From the NCBI RefSeq assembly GCF_000967965.1, contig NZ_LACC01000002.1, forward strand, positions 124,001 through 188,000: a stretch of 64,000 bases of DNA, read 5' to 3'. A program made the position numbers and the translations under genes. Source of the stretch: Pseudomonas fluorescens. Its GTDB lineage: Bacteria; Pseudomonadota; Gammaproteobacteria; Pseudomonadales; Pseudomonadaceae. Within the stretch, counting starts at the first letter, position 1. Every line of letters starts with the position of its first letter. Shown in pieces: positions 43,011-51,382 of the stretch. The notes under the pieces were generated by a model. The model saw nothing but the letters and a program-made list of their open reading frames with translations. It did no database searches and had not been told where the DNA came from.

Positions 43011-45524
43011 ATGACCTCACGTGTCGCCAGCAAGTCGTCGGCCATACCTACCCAACAAGTCGCCTCACCGGCGCTGTTGATCCCCGCCCTGTTGCTGTTT
43101 GTCTCCGGCGCCGCCGCGCTGGTGTACCAGGTGCTGTGGATCAAGCAGCTGTCGCTGGTCGTTGGCGTCGAGGTCTATGCCATCACCACCGGGATCAGCG
43201 CGTTCTTTGCCGGGCTGGCCTTGGGTGGCTTGCTGTTCGGGCGCTGGGCGGATCGGATGCAACAACCGGTTGTGCTGTACGCCGGGCTGGAAGTGCTGGT
43301 GGCGATACTCGGTGTCGGCGCGACGTTCGCCATGAGCCTGGCGGCCAGCCCGTTTGCCTGGCTGGAAGAACAGGTCGGATTGCTGGCCTGGGTGCTACCG
43401 TTCGCGCTGGTGGGGATTCCCGCGCTGTTGATGGGCGGCACCCTGCCGGTGCTGGTTCGCTCCCTGGCCACTGACCCGCAACACTTGGGCAAGGCCGGCG
43501 GGCAACTGTATGCGGCGAACACCGCCGGGGCCATCGCCGGCACTCTGCTCGCCGCGTTCGTGCTGATTGCCACCCTCGGCGTGCGCGGCAGCGCGCTGGC
43601 TGCCGCCATGCTCAACCTGCTGGCCGCCGCAGGGGCCTTGTGGTTCCAGCGCCAGCGCGTGGCACCCATCGATGCCCCGGTGAAACATCACACCGACAAA
43701 GCCCCCGACCGCCTGGCCCTGTGGCTGTATTCCATCGCCGGCGGTGTGGCCCTGGGCTACGAAGTGGTGTGGTCGCAATCGATCGTGCAATTCATGAGCA
43801 CCCGCACCTACGCCTTTGCCGTGGTGCTGGCGACCTACCTCACCGGGTTGTTCCTGGGCAGCATGCTGCTGGCACGTCGGGTCGATCGTCTGCGCGATCC
43901 CTGGGGGGTATTCGGTTTGCTGATCGCCGCAGCCGGTGCCATTGCCTTGCTGGAAGTGGCGTTGCTCGGACGCTGGCTGGTGCTTGCACAAACCCTGGCG
44001 GAAAGCTGGGTATTGTCACTGGGCGGCAGTGAACTGGCGGGCATGAGCACACGGTTTGCCGTGGCCGCCTTGAGCATCGTGTTTGTACCGACCCTGTTGC
44101 TGGGGGCGGCGTTCCCGTTGGCCCTGCGCTTGAGCGTCGGCGGCGAACAGGTGGGGCGCAACGTCGGCGAAGTCGTCGCGTTCAATACCCTTGGCGGGAT
44201 TGTCGGCGTGATGCTCTGTGGCTTTGTCCTGATCCCGATGCTGGGTCTGGTGCGGACCCTGGGTCTGCTGGCAATGATTGCCGCCGGTATCGCGTACCTC
44301 GCCGTGGGCAAGGGCCATGGCGTGAAGAAAGGCCGGCGCCAGGCGGTGGTTGCCATCGGCCTGGTGTCCCTGGCACTCGCCGTGTTCACGCCGGTCAACA
44401 AGCTCGCCAGCCTGCTGCCGGGTGCGCGCAACGGCACGCTGACGTTCTACGAAGAAGGCCGTGGCGGCACCGTCGCCGTGGTCACCCAGGGCAAGGGCGA
44501 AAGAGCATTCCAGCGTTTGTACATCCAGGGCGTGTCCAATACCGGCGACGCCATGCCGTCCCTGCGCTACATGCGGATCCAGGCGCTGCTGCCCCTGTTG
44601 ATCCACAACGGTGAGCCTCGCTCGGCCCTCGTGATCGGTTTCGGTACCGGCATCACCGCGGGCGCCCTGACCCGCTACCCCGGCCTGGAGCATCGCGTGG
44701 TCGCCGAACTGCTGCCTTCGGTGGTCAAGGCGGCCCCCTTGTTCAAGGGCAACTTCAACGCCGCGGCCGATCCGGGTGTCGATGTGCGCTTGCGTGACGG
44801 TCGCCAGGAACTGCTGCGCAATCCGCAGCGCTACGACCTGATCACCCTCGAACCGCCACCGCCCTCCGCTGCCGGCGTGGTCAACCTGTATTCCCGGGAC
44901 TTCTACCAACTGGCCGCCAGCCGTTTGCACAAACAAGGCCTGGTCGCCCAATGGCTGCCGCTGCCGACGCAGAACATCGACGACTCGCGCTCATTGGTGC
45001 GCAGCTTCCTCGACGTGTTCCCGTACGCGACCCTGTGGACCAGTGAATTCCACGAGATGCTGCTGGTAGGCTCGATGGAGCCGATTGAACTGGATGCGGC
45101 GAAGATCAACGCGCGCTTCCAGCAAGACAGCGTTCGCAGCACCTTGCAGGATGTCGGTGTCGGTTCGGCCGCCGCGTTGCTCGCCACCTGGGTGACTGAC
45201 CGTGCGGGGCTTGAACGCTTCGCTGGCGATGCGCAACCGGTGACGGACGACCAGCCGAAGATCGAATACGCGCCCTGGGTTCGCTCGAAAGAGATCAGCC
45301 GCGTGTTGCCTGCCCTGCTCGACTTGCACCAGCCGCCAGCCGTGTTGAACGCCGACGCCGGGTTCATCGAACGCATGAACACCCAGCAACAACGCCTGAT
45401 GCAGTTCTATCGGGCAAGCTTGCATGCCTACGACGGAAACCGTGACGCCTGGGCCCGGGATATGCGCGAGGTGATGCGCGGGGATTCCGGGAATCCGTAT
45501 TACCGGTGGTTTGTCGGGGAGTGA
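43011..45524 (+). CDS. Fused MFS-like membrane protein / spermidine-synthase-like domain
   Basis: An 837-aa protein. The N-terminal half has about 10-13 hydrophobic helices (LLIPALLLFVSGAAALVYQVLWIKQLSLVVGVEVYAITTGISAFFAGLALGGLLFGRWAD and repeats of this SGAAALVYQ/VYAFAVVLATYLTGLFLG pattern). The C-terminal part (from about residue 480) looks like a spermidine synthase or class I methyltransferase fold: LVIGFGTGITAGALTRYPGLEHRVVAELLPSVVKAA and YDLITLEPPPPSAAGVVNLYSRDFY. 'EPPPPS' replaces the DxxDP-type catalytic motif of true polyamine synthases, so polyamine synthesis is doubtful. Start 43011 rather than TTG 42978. Function unknown; its neighbour is an eight-haem cytochrome. Confidence 0.83.
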   Translation: MTSRVASKSSAIPTQQVASPALLIPALLLFVSGAAALVYQVLWIKQLSLVVGVEVYAITTGISAFFAGLALGGLLFGRWADRMQQPVVLYAGLEVLVAILGVGATFAMSLAASPFAWLEEQVGLLAWVLPFALVGIPALLMGGTLPVLVRSLATDPQHLGKAGGQLYAANTAGAIAGTLLAAFVLIATLGVRGSALAAAMLNLLAAAGALWFQRQRVAPIDAPVKHHTDKAPDRLALWLYSIAGGVALGYEVVWSQSIVQFMSTRTYAFAVVLATYLTGLFLGSMLLARRVDRLRDPWGVFGLLIAAAGAIALLEVALLGRWLVLAQTLAESWVLSLGGSELAGMSTRFAVAALSIVFVPTLLLGAAFPLALRLSVGGEQVGRNVGEVVAFNTLGGIVGVMLCGFVLIPMLGLVRTLGLLAMIAAGIAYLAVGKGHGVKKGRRQAVVAIGLVSLALAVFTPVNKLASLLPGARNGTLTFYEEGRGGTVAVVTQGKGERAFQRLYIQGVSNTGDAMPSLRYMRIQALLPLLIHNGEPRSALVIGFGTGITAGALTRYPGLEHRVVAELLPSVVKAAPLFKGNFNAAADPGVDVRLRDGRQELLRNPQRYDLITLEPPPPSAAGVVNLYSRDFYQLAASRLHKQGLVAQWLPLPTQNIDDSRSLVRSFLDVFPYATLWTSEFHEMLLVGSMEPIELDAAKINARFQQDSVRSTLQDVGVGSAAALLATWVTDRAGLERFAGDAQPVTDDQPKIEYAPWVRSKEISRVLPALLDLHQPPAVLNADAGFIERMNTQQQRLMQFYRASLHAYDGNRDAWARDMREVMRGDSGNPYYRWFVGE

Positions 45525-45542
45525 TTGGGTGCCGGATAGATC

Positions 45543-45641
45543 GCCTTCGCGGGCAAGCCCGCTCCCACAAGGTGTTGTGTCGTACTCAATTGCTGTGAAC
45601 AACACCAAGCCCTGTGGGAGCGGGCTTGCCCGCGAAGGGGC
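45543..45641. repeat. REP pair
   Basis: Inverted GCGGGCAAGCCCGCTCCCACA-type REPs at 45543-45572 and 45611-45641 in the 226-bp gap between the membrane/spermidine-synthase-like gene and the cytochrome gene. Confidence 0.87.
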
Positions 45642-45750
45642 CATCCGCTTCACAGCATCTGCCATTTGACAGACGCCGACCATCCGACAAAGCTGCATCA
45701 AGCTTCATCGCGCGCCGCAAGGCAAACGCACCTGGACCATGGAAGTCGTA

Positions 45751-48111
45751 ATGCCGAAACATAAAAATAAAGCTGCAACCCCAAACCCTGATTCGCAACC
45801 GACCCTGATCAACCGCTACCTGTTCCCTGTCACCATCGGCATCCTGCTGCTGGCCGTGGCGGGCATCGGCTGGTTTTTGCTGGGCAGCACACCGACGACG
45901 CCCAAGCCAGTCCCCGTCAGCGCCCCTGCCGTGCAACCGGCCAAACCGCAACAGGTCGCTGTCGCGCCTGCGAAAATGGTCGATGAGCAACAATGCCAGG
46001 GCTGCCACGGCGAGCAGGTCAAGGACTGGCAAGGCTCCCATCACCAACTGGCGATGCAGCAAGCCAACGCGGACACCCTGCTCGGCGACTTCAACAACGT
46101 CACCTTCAAGGCCGAGAAAGAGACCACGGTGTTCTCGCGCAAAGGCGACGAATTCTGGGTCAACACGCCCGGAATCGATGGCAAGAACGCCGATTTCAAG
46201 GTCGCCTACACCTTTGGCATCGCCCCCTTGCAGCAATACCTGATCGAGGTCGGCGAAGGCCGCTTGCAGGCCCTCGCCGTGGCCTGGGATACCGAGAAGC
46301 ACCGCTGGTTTCACCTCTATCCGGGCCAGGGCGTGACCTTCAAGAACCCGCTGCACTGGAGCAAGCCGAGCCAGAACGCCAACTTCATGTGCGTCGAGTG
46401 CCACACCACCGGTTACAAGCGCAATTTCGATGCGGCGAAAAACACCTTTGACAGTCACTGGAACAGCCTCGGTGTCGGCTGCCAGGCCTGCCATGGTCCG
46501 GCGTCCAATCACCTGGAGTGGACCGCGAAGAAAACCGACCTGATCCATGCCGGCTTTGCCGTCGACCTCAAGGACAAGAACGCCACCGTCGAAATCGAAA
46601 CCTGCGCCCGCTGCCACTCGCGCCGCGCGCCCCTGGACGATGGCTACACGGTCGGCAAGCGGCTGATGGACGACTACCTGCCGAGCGTCCTGACCCGCGA
46701 ACTGTACGCGCTGGACGGCAAGATCAAGGATGAAGTGTTCGAACACGGCTCCTTTGCCCAGAGCAAAATGTTCGACAAGGGCGTGCGTTGCAGCAACTGC
46801 CACAACCCCCATAGCACTCAGTTGAAGGCCCCCGGTAACGGCGTTTGCCTGCAATGCCACAACACCGCCGGCAAAACCACTGTGGAAGGTGTCGACGGTA
46901 AAGGCCTGCAAGCGAAAAACTACGATTCCGTCGAACACACTCGCCACACCATGGGCCAACCGGGCTCGCAGTGCGTGGATTGCCACATGCCCGGCAAGTT
47001 CTACATGGGCAACGACTTCCGCCATGACCACAGCTTCAGCATCCCCAACCCCGAGCGGGCGAAAAAACTGGGGACGCCTGACGCCTGCCTGACCTGCCAC
47101 CAGGGCAAGGCCGGCGACAAGGTCACCGAGCAGTTCAAGCTGTGGAACACCGCCAACGCCAGCGCGGTACAAGCCCCGCGCTACGACGAAAGCCTGTGGC
47201 TGATTCGCAACGGTCAGGCCGGCGCCGCCGAGGCCTTGTTCGAGCAATTGCAACGCAGCAACCTGCCGGCGATTCAACGGGCGACGCTGCTGGCCGAACT
47301 GCCGGCGTACCCAAGCGAACAGGCATTGAAACTGGCCACCAAGGACCTGGGCAACCCGGCGCCGCAGGTCCGCGAGAGCGCGGTACGAGCGGTCAGTGCG
47401 TTCCTGCCGCCAGCGGAGCGTGCGCCATTGCTCACGCCATTGCTGAGCGACCCGGTGCGGGCCGTGCGCATCGCCGTCGCCCGGGACTTGCTCAGCGTGG
47501 CACGCAATGGTCTGGGTAGCGCCCAGGACAACTGGAATGCCGCCATCGCCGAATACGAGGCGGTGCAAAAGAACCTGGCCGAGCGCGCCGAGGCCAACCT
47601 GAACCTGGCCATGCTCTATCAGGCCGATGGCCGCAGCGCAGAAGTCGAAGCTTTGCTGCGTACCTCCCTGCAGCGCGATCCGGACTTCTACCCGGCGCTG
47701 GTCACCCTGGTGCAATGGCTGGAGGCCAACGGTCGCCGTCAGGAAGCCCATGCCCTGCTGGCGCAAAGCCTCAAGGACCACCCCGACTCGGGCCTGCTGC
47801 AACACACCCAAGGCCTGGCACTGATTCGTGCGGGCCAGGCCGCCCAAGCCATGCCGTACCTGCGCAAGGCTGCGCAACTGGAGCCACAGAGCGGACAGTT
47901 CGGTTATGTGCTGGCGGTGGCCCTGCATGACAGCGGCAAGATTGACCAGGCGTGCGCAGAGCTGGAACGGCTATTGAAAGAACAGCCAGCCAACCGCAAT
48001 GCCCGCTTGTCGTTGATCCAGTACTACCTGGACAACGGCCAGGAGCCCAAGGCGCAAGTGCTGTTGCAGGGCTGGAAGAAAATGAACATGGGGGATCCGG
48101 CGTTGAAATGA
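45751..48111 (+). CDS. Eight-haem c-type cytochrome with C-terminal TPR/HEAT repeats
   Basis: A 786-aa protein with an uncleaved-looking N-terminal anchor (FPVTIGILLLAVAGIGWFLLG, about residues 25-45) and a Pro/Ala linker. Eight CxxCH haem sites follow: CQGCH (Cys82), CVECH, CQACH, CARCH, CSNCH, CLQCH, CVDCH and CLTCH. From about residue 480 it changes to helical repeats (ATLLAELPAYPSEQALKLATKDLGNPAPQVRESAVRAVSAFLPP, HEAT-like) and TPRs (ANLNLAMLYQADGRSAEVEALLRTSLQRDPDFYPALVTLVQWLEANG). Likely a periplasmic electron carrier or multihaem enzyme of the cytochrome c554 class; partner and substrate unknown. Start 45751 has GGAAG at 45741-45745; ATG 45739 is possible. Confidence 0.9.
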   Translation: MPKHKNKAATPNPDSQPTLINRYLFPVTIGILLLAVAGIGWFLLGSTPTTPKPVPVSAPAVQPAKPQQVAVAPAKMVDEQQCQGCHGEQVKDWQGSHHQLAMQQANADTLLGDFNNVTFKAEKETTVFSRKGDEFWVNTPGIDGKNADFKVAYTFGIAPLQQYLIEVGEGRLQALAVAWDTEKHRWFHLYPGQGVTFKNPLHWSKPSQNANFMCVECHTTGYKRNFDAAKNTFDSHWNSLGVGCQACHGPASNHLEWTAKKTDLIHAGFAVDLKDKNATVEIETCARCHSRRAPLDDGYTVGKRLMDDYLPSVLTRELYALDGKIKDEVFEHGSFAQSKMFDKGVRCSNCHNPHSTQLKAPGNGVCLQCHNTAGKTTVEGVDGKGLQAKNYDSVEHTRHTMGQPGSQCVDCHMPGKFYMGNDFRHDHSFSIPNPERAKKLGTPDACLTCHQGKAGDKVTEQFKLWNTANASAVQAPRYDESLWLIRNGQAGAAEALFEQLQRSNLPAIQRATLLAELPAYPSEQALKLATKDLGNPAPQVRESAVRAVSAFLPPAERAPLLTPLLSDPVRAVRIAVARDLLSVARNGLGSAQDNWNAAIAEYEAVQKNLAERAEANLNLAMLYQADGRSAEVEALLRTSLQRDPDFYPALVTLVQWLEANGRRQEAHALLAQSLKDHPDSGLLQHTQGLALIRAGQAAQAMPYLRKAAQLEPQSGQFGYVLAVALHDSGKIDQACAELERLLKEQPANRNARLSLIQYYLDNGQEPKAQVLLQGWKKMNMGDPALK

Positions 48112-48440
48112 TCGGGGCTGAACCGGACGCCCCTTCACGGTCAATCCTGCTCGCACAGGGTTAGCGTCGTCGACAGAATCTGTGTACGACGCTAACCCTG
48201 TGCGAGCGGGCGTGCCCGCGATGACGGCCGTGTGAGCAACGCCCATCCCAGGCATGCCCCTTCCCCGTTTGCCCTGTATCGGTCAGCAAACAATGCGAAC
48301 CCCTTATATTCTTGGTGATATCACTACGCCACTAGTGATATGGTTCGCGGCGCTTGAAAAACCTCTCCCCCATTACATTTCGAGGCGACATGAAGCACGC
48401 CTCGGCCAATGACGGCAATGACCGGTCGCAAGGATCAACC
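48112..48440. other. 329-bp intergenic region
   Basis: Holds a long hairpin (48146-48210, listed separately) just after the cytochrome gene and an AT-rich stretch at 48290-48345 that probably contains the promoter of the lipoprotein gene. It includes a TGATATCAC/ACTAGTGATAT direct and inverted pattern near 48315-48342. No gene seen. Confidence 0.4.
48146..48210. repeat. Near-perfect 25-bp inverted repeat
   Basis: Arm 48146-48170 pairs with 48186-48210 with one mismatch around a 15-nt loop. The outer parts (CTGCTCGCACAGGG) resemble a diverged REP, but the inner GTTAGCGTCGT/ACGACGCTAAC segment is unlike the other REPs here. It could terminate the cytochrome transcript. Confidence 0.75.
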
Positions 48441-48941
48441 ATGGAAGCTCTCCGCAAGCTGTTCACCGTTACAGCCCTGACCACAGCACTCCTGACTTCG
48501 GGCTGTGCAAGCATCGTCGGTGACAGCAAATACCCGGTGAACGTATCGAGCACGCCTAGCGGCGCCAACTTCACCATTACCAACAAAGCCGGTGTCGTCG
48601 TACATAACGGCTCCACGCCCAACACCGTGACACTGCCTTCCGGTCGTGGTTACTTCAAGGGCGAGACCTACACCGTCACCTTCAAAAAAGAAGGATATGC
48701 CGATAGCAGCACCACGCTGGAAACCAGCATGAGCGGCTGGTACTGGGGCAACATCCTGCTTGGCGGGTTGATCGGCATGCTGGTAGTCGATCCACTGACC
48801 GGCGCAATGTACAAACTTCCTGAAGGCGCCGCGGGTAACCTCGGCAGTCCGGTGGCCGGCGAAGCACCAAAAAACCTGACACTGCTGGAAATCGATCAGC
48901 TGTCGCCAATCGAGCGCGCGACGCTGGTTCGCATCAACTGA
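48441..48941 (+). CDS. PEGA-like lipoprotein
   Basis: A 166-aa predicted lipoprotein. The signal peptide ends LTSGCASIVG (lipobox, Cys about residue 21). A PEGA-like beta domain follows (YPVNVSSTPSGANFTITNKAGVVVHNGSTPNTVTLPSG...YTVTFKKEGYADSSTTLE), then a glycine-rich hydrophobic segment (WYWGNILLGGLIGMLVVDPLTGAMYKLP) that may contact the membrane. AAGGA lies six bases before ATG 48441; an in-frame start upstream would bury the signal peptide. Function unknown. Confidence 0.8.
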   Translation: MEALRKLFTVTALTTALLTSGCASIVGDSKYPVNVSSTPSGANFTITNKAGVVVHNGSTPNTVTLPSGRGYFKGETYTVTFKKEGYADSSTTLETSMSGWYWGNILLGGLIGMLVVDPLTGAMYKLPEGAAGNLGSPVAGEAPKNLTLLEIDQLSPIERATLVRIN

Positions 48942-48990
48942 CAGCACCCGGCGCATTCCGCCGTTCGGGATGCGCCCTTTTGCTGGTCAG

Positions 48991-49473
48991 CTAGCCTCTG
49001 CGACGAAACAACGGCCGCGGCTCAATCACCGAACGCCCGTACAACACGCTCATCCCCGCCAATCCCTTCAATGCATCTTCTGCGGATTTGTCTTCACGCA
49101 CGGCAAAGCTGTCGAAACCGCATTGGCGCATGTGGCTGAGTTGATCGCGCAAAACATCGCCGATGGCGCGCAACTCGCCGGCCCAGCCCAATCGCGTGCG
49201 CAGCAGATACGCCTGACTGTACCCGCGGCCATCGCGAAAGCTCGGAAAATCCAGGGCGATCAAAGGCAGTTGGGCAAACCATGGCTGAAGGCTTTCCACT
49301 TCATCGTCCGGCCCCAGCCACACGCCGCTTTGCGACGGGTTTTCCAGCCAGCGGCTCAGCGGCAGAATCGCGGCACCCACGGGCAGCGGTGCTTGCGGGT
49401 CGCGCACGAGCTTCCACGGATCATCCGCGACAATCCGCGCCATGCCCTCTTCCAACCGCAACAGATTGTTCAT
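48991..49473 (-). CDS. DUF934 protein (partner of siroheme reductase)
   Basis: A 160-aa cytoplasmic protein of the DUF934 family ([74 protein letters not shown]). The FxxFRDGRGYS segment is the family hallmark. These proteins are nearly always encoded next to a sulfite/nitrite reductase and may assist electron delivery or cofactor assembly. ATG 49473 overlaps the reductase stop by 4 bp. Corresponds by context to PA4129. Confidence 0.9.
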   Translation of the reverse strand: MNNLLRLEEGMARIVADDPWKLVRDPQAPLPVGAAILPLSRWLENPSQSGVWLGPDDEVESLQPWFAQLPLIALDFPSFRDGRGYSQAYLLRTRLGWAGELRAIGDVLRDQLSHMRQCGFDSFAVREDKSAEDALKGLAGMSVLYGRSVIEPRPLFRRRG

Positions 49474-51143
49474 GCCGACACCTCCAGCACTTTCGCATAT
49501 ACCGCCTCCTTGAACGGCTCTAGCCCGATCCGTTGGAAAGCGTCGACGAACAGTTCTTCGCTCTCGCGATAACGCACGAAGGTGTCGATGATGCGCTCGA
49601 TCACCTCGGGCACTTCGGCGGCGCTGAAGGACGGGCCAATGACCTTGCCCAACGCGCTGTGCTTGCCCTGGGCGCCGCCGAGGGTGATCTGGTACCACTC
49701 GGCACCGTTCTTATCGACCCCCAGAATGCCGATGTTGCCGATGTGATGGTGACCGCAGGCATTCATGCAGCCGGAGATATTGAGGCTGATGTCGCCCAGG
49801 TCGTGCAGGTAGTCGAGGTCTTCGAAGCGTGCGGCAATAGCCTTGGCGATGGGGATCGACTTGGCATTGGCCAGCGCGCAGAAGTCGCCACCGGGGCAGG
49901 CGATGATGTCGGTGAGCAATCCGGCGTTGGCACTGCCCAGATTGTGTCCGCAGGCCAGGCGCCACAGGGTGAACAGATCGGCCTTGGACACGTCAGGAAG
50001 GACGATATTCTGCTCATGGGCAATGCGGATTTCACCGAAGCCGAAGCGTTCGGACCACTCGGCCACCGCCTCCATCTGTCCGGTAGTGACATCGCCCGGT
50101 GGCGCAGCGCTGCCGGGCTTGGTCGACAACACCACGCTGGCATAGCCCGATATTTTGTGCGGCTGCACGTTACGCTGCACCCAACGAGCGAACGCCGGGT
50201 TTTCGGCCAGGTGCGTGCCGAAATCGAGATGGGTGTCGGACAGATCACGATATGGCGGTGCGACGAACGCACTGGCCACACGCTCGAACTCGTCAAGGGT
50301 CAGTTGCGCCGGGCCGTCCTTGAGGAACTGCCACTCTTGCTCCACTTCCCGGGCAAAGGCCTCGATGCCCAAGGCTTTGACCAGAATCTTGATTCGCGCC
50401 TTGTACTTGTTGTCCCGCCGGCCATGGCGGTTATACACCCGCAGCACCGCCTCTACGTAAGACAGCAGGTGCTGCCACGGCAAGCCTTCGCGGATCTGCA
50501 AGCCGAGGATCGGCGTGCGCCCCAGGCCGCCGCCCACCATGACTCGCAGGAGCATGTGTCCTTCGGAGCCTGGGTAAAGATAAAGGCCGATGTCATGCAT
50601 CATGATCGCCGCGCGGTCCTGCTCGGCCGAGCAGATGGCGATCTTGAACTTGCGCGGCAGGAACAGGAATTCCGGGTTGATGGTCGACCACTGCCGCAGA
50701 ATTTCCGCCAACGGTCGCGGGTCAATCATTTCGTCGGCCGCAACCCCGGCAAAGGCTTCGGTGGTGATGTTGCGCACGCAGTTGCCGGAGGTCTGGATCG
50801 CATGCATTTCCACCTCGGCCAGGCGTTCGAGGATGTCCGGCACCTGAGCCAGTTCGATCCAGTTGAACTGCATGTTCTGCCGGGTGGTGAAATGGCCGTA
50901 GCCGCGATCGTAATCCCGGGCGATGCTCGCCAACGTACGCATCTGCCGGGCACTCAGCGTGCCGTAGGGAATCGCCACCCGCAGCATGTAGGCGTGCTTT
51001 TGCATGTACAGGCCGTTCTGCAGGCGCAACGGCAGGAACTCTTCTTCGTTCAGCTCACCGGCCATGAAGCGCTCGACCTGATCGCGAAACTGCGCAACCC
51101 GTTCGAGCACCAGTGCCCGATCGTAATCATCGTATTGATACAT
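49470..51143 (-). CDS. Siroheme nitrite/sulfite reductase (PA4130/NirA- or CysI-type)
   Basis: A 557-aa hemoprotein with the duplicated ferredoxin-like plus siroheme/4Fe-4S fold. GHFTTRQNMQFNW and QTSGNCVRNITT contribute to substrate binding. The cluster ligands are in ACPGGDFCALANAKSIP and NISGCMNACGHHHIGN, giving the paired Cys sets. It reduces nitrite or sulfite by six electrons. The start MYQYDDYD has GAGGTAG before it; a longer start at 51191 is less likely. Its neighbours (DUF934, ccoN4, CcoQ-like) place it with the cyanide-responsive PA4130 (NirA) paralogue rather than the housekeeping CysI, but specificity is not readable here. Confidence 0.9.
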   Translation of the reverse strand: MYQYDDYDRALVLERVAQFRDQVERFMAGELNEEEFLPLRLQNGLYMQKHAYMLRVAIPYGTLSARQMRTLASIARDYDRGYGHFTTRQNMQFNWIELAQVPDILERLAEVEMHAIQTSGNCVRNITTEAFAGVAADEMIDPRPLAEILRQWSTINPEFLFLPRKFKIAICSAEQDRAAIMMHDIGLYLYPGSEGHMLLRVMVGGGLGRTPILGLQIREGLPWQHLLSYVEAVLRVYNRHGRRDNKYKARIKILVKALGIEAFAREVEQEWQFLKDGPAQLTLDEFERVASAFVAPPYRDLSDTHLDFGTHLAENPAFARWVQRNVQPHKISGYASVVLSTKPGSAAPPGDVTTGQMEAVAEWSERFGFGEIRIAHEQNIVLPDVSKADLFTLWRLACGHNLGSANAGLLTDIIACPGGDFCALANAKSIPIAKAIAARFEDLDYLHDLGDISLNISGCMNACGHHHIGNIGILGVDKNGAEWYQITLGGAQGKHSALGKVIGPSFSAAEVPEVIERIIDTFVRYRESEELFVDAFQRIGLEPFKEAVYAKVLEVSA

Positions 51144-51227
51144 AGCTACCTCATCAGGATTGCGGGGCATCGGGCTCTGTGGCTCGTTCACAAGAGCGAC
51201 TATGCGCCAGCGGTGCAGCGTGTTACA

Positions 51228-51241
51228 GATTCACCTGAATC
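51228..51241. promoter_or_regulatory. Perfect palindrome in the divergent nirA-like/ccoN promoter
   Basis: GATTCA-CC-TGAATC lies 84 bp before the reductase start and 141 bp before ccoN. It does not match the ANR/DNR consensus. Candidate operator only. Confidence 0.35.
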
Positions 51242-51289
51242 GTTAAAAACCGTATCAGAGCGCGCAAGATCGCCGCAGCATTGCAACTT

Positions 51290-51329
51290 ATCTGATCCGC
51301 ATAAATGAAATATTCCTGAGCCTGTTTTG
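51290..51329 (+). promoter_or_regulatory. Two-part element shared with the ccoG promoter region
   Basis: ATCTGATCCGC at 51290-51300, a 14-nt spacer, then CCTGAGCCTGTTTTG at 51315-51329, ending 53 nt before the ccoN ATG. The block order, spacing and distance match the copy before ccoG (11791-11830). Confidence 0.55.
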
Positions 51330-51335
51330 TTTTCG

Positions 51336-51371
51336 CCACGGTTTTTACAGTGCACGTCATTGCAACCGTGG
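51336..51371 (+). promoter_or_regulatory. Inverted repeat in the ccoN leader
   Basis: CCACGGTT (51336-51343) pairs with AACCGTGG (51364-51371); the 3' arm overlaps the start of the GGAAG ribosome-binding site (51370-51374). It may be a protein site or an RNA stem limiting translation. Confidence 0.35.
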
Positions 51372-51382
51372 AAGCATCGATC

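Noticed and set aside
45586..47928. 780-codon open frame antisense to the cytochrome gene
   Set aside because: The sense strand encodes eight CxxCH motifs; the antisense frame has no domain or ribosome-binding site.
51192..51382. ANR/DNR box (TTGAT-N4-ATCAA) controlling ccoN
   Set aside because: No acceptable match was found in the divergent gap; the palindrome at 51228 differs from the consensus.
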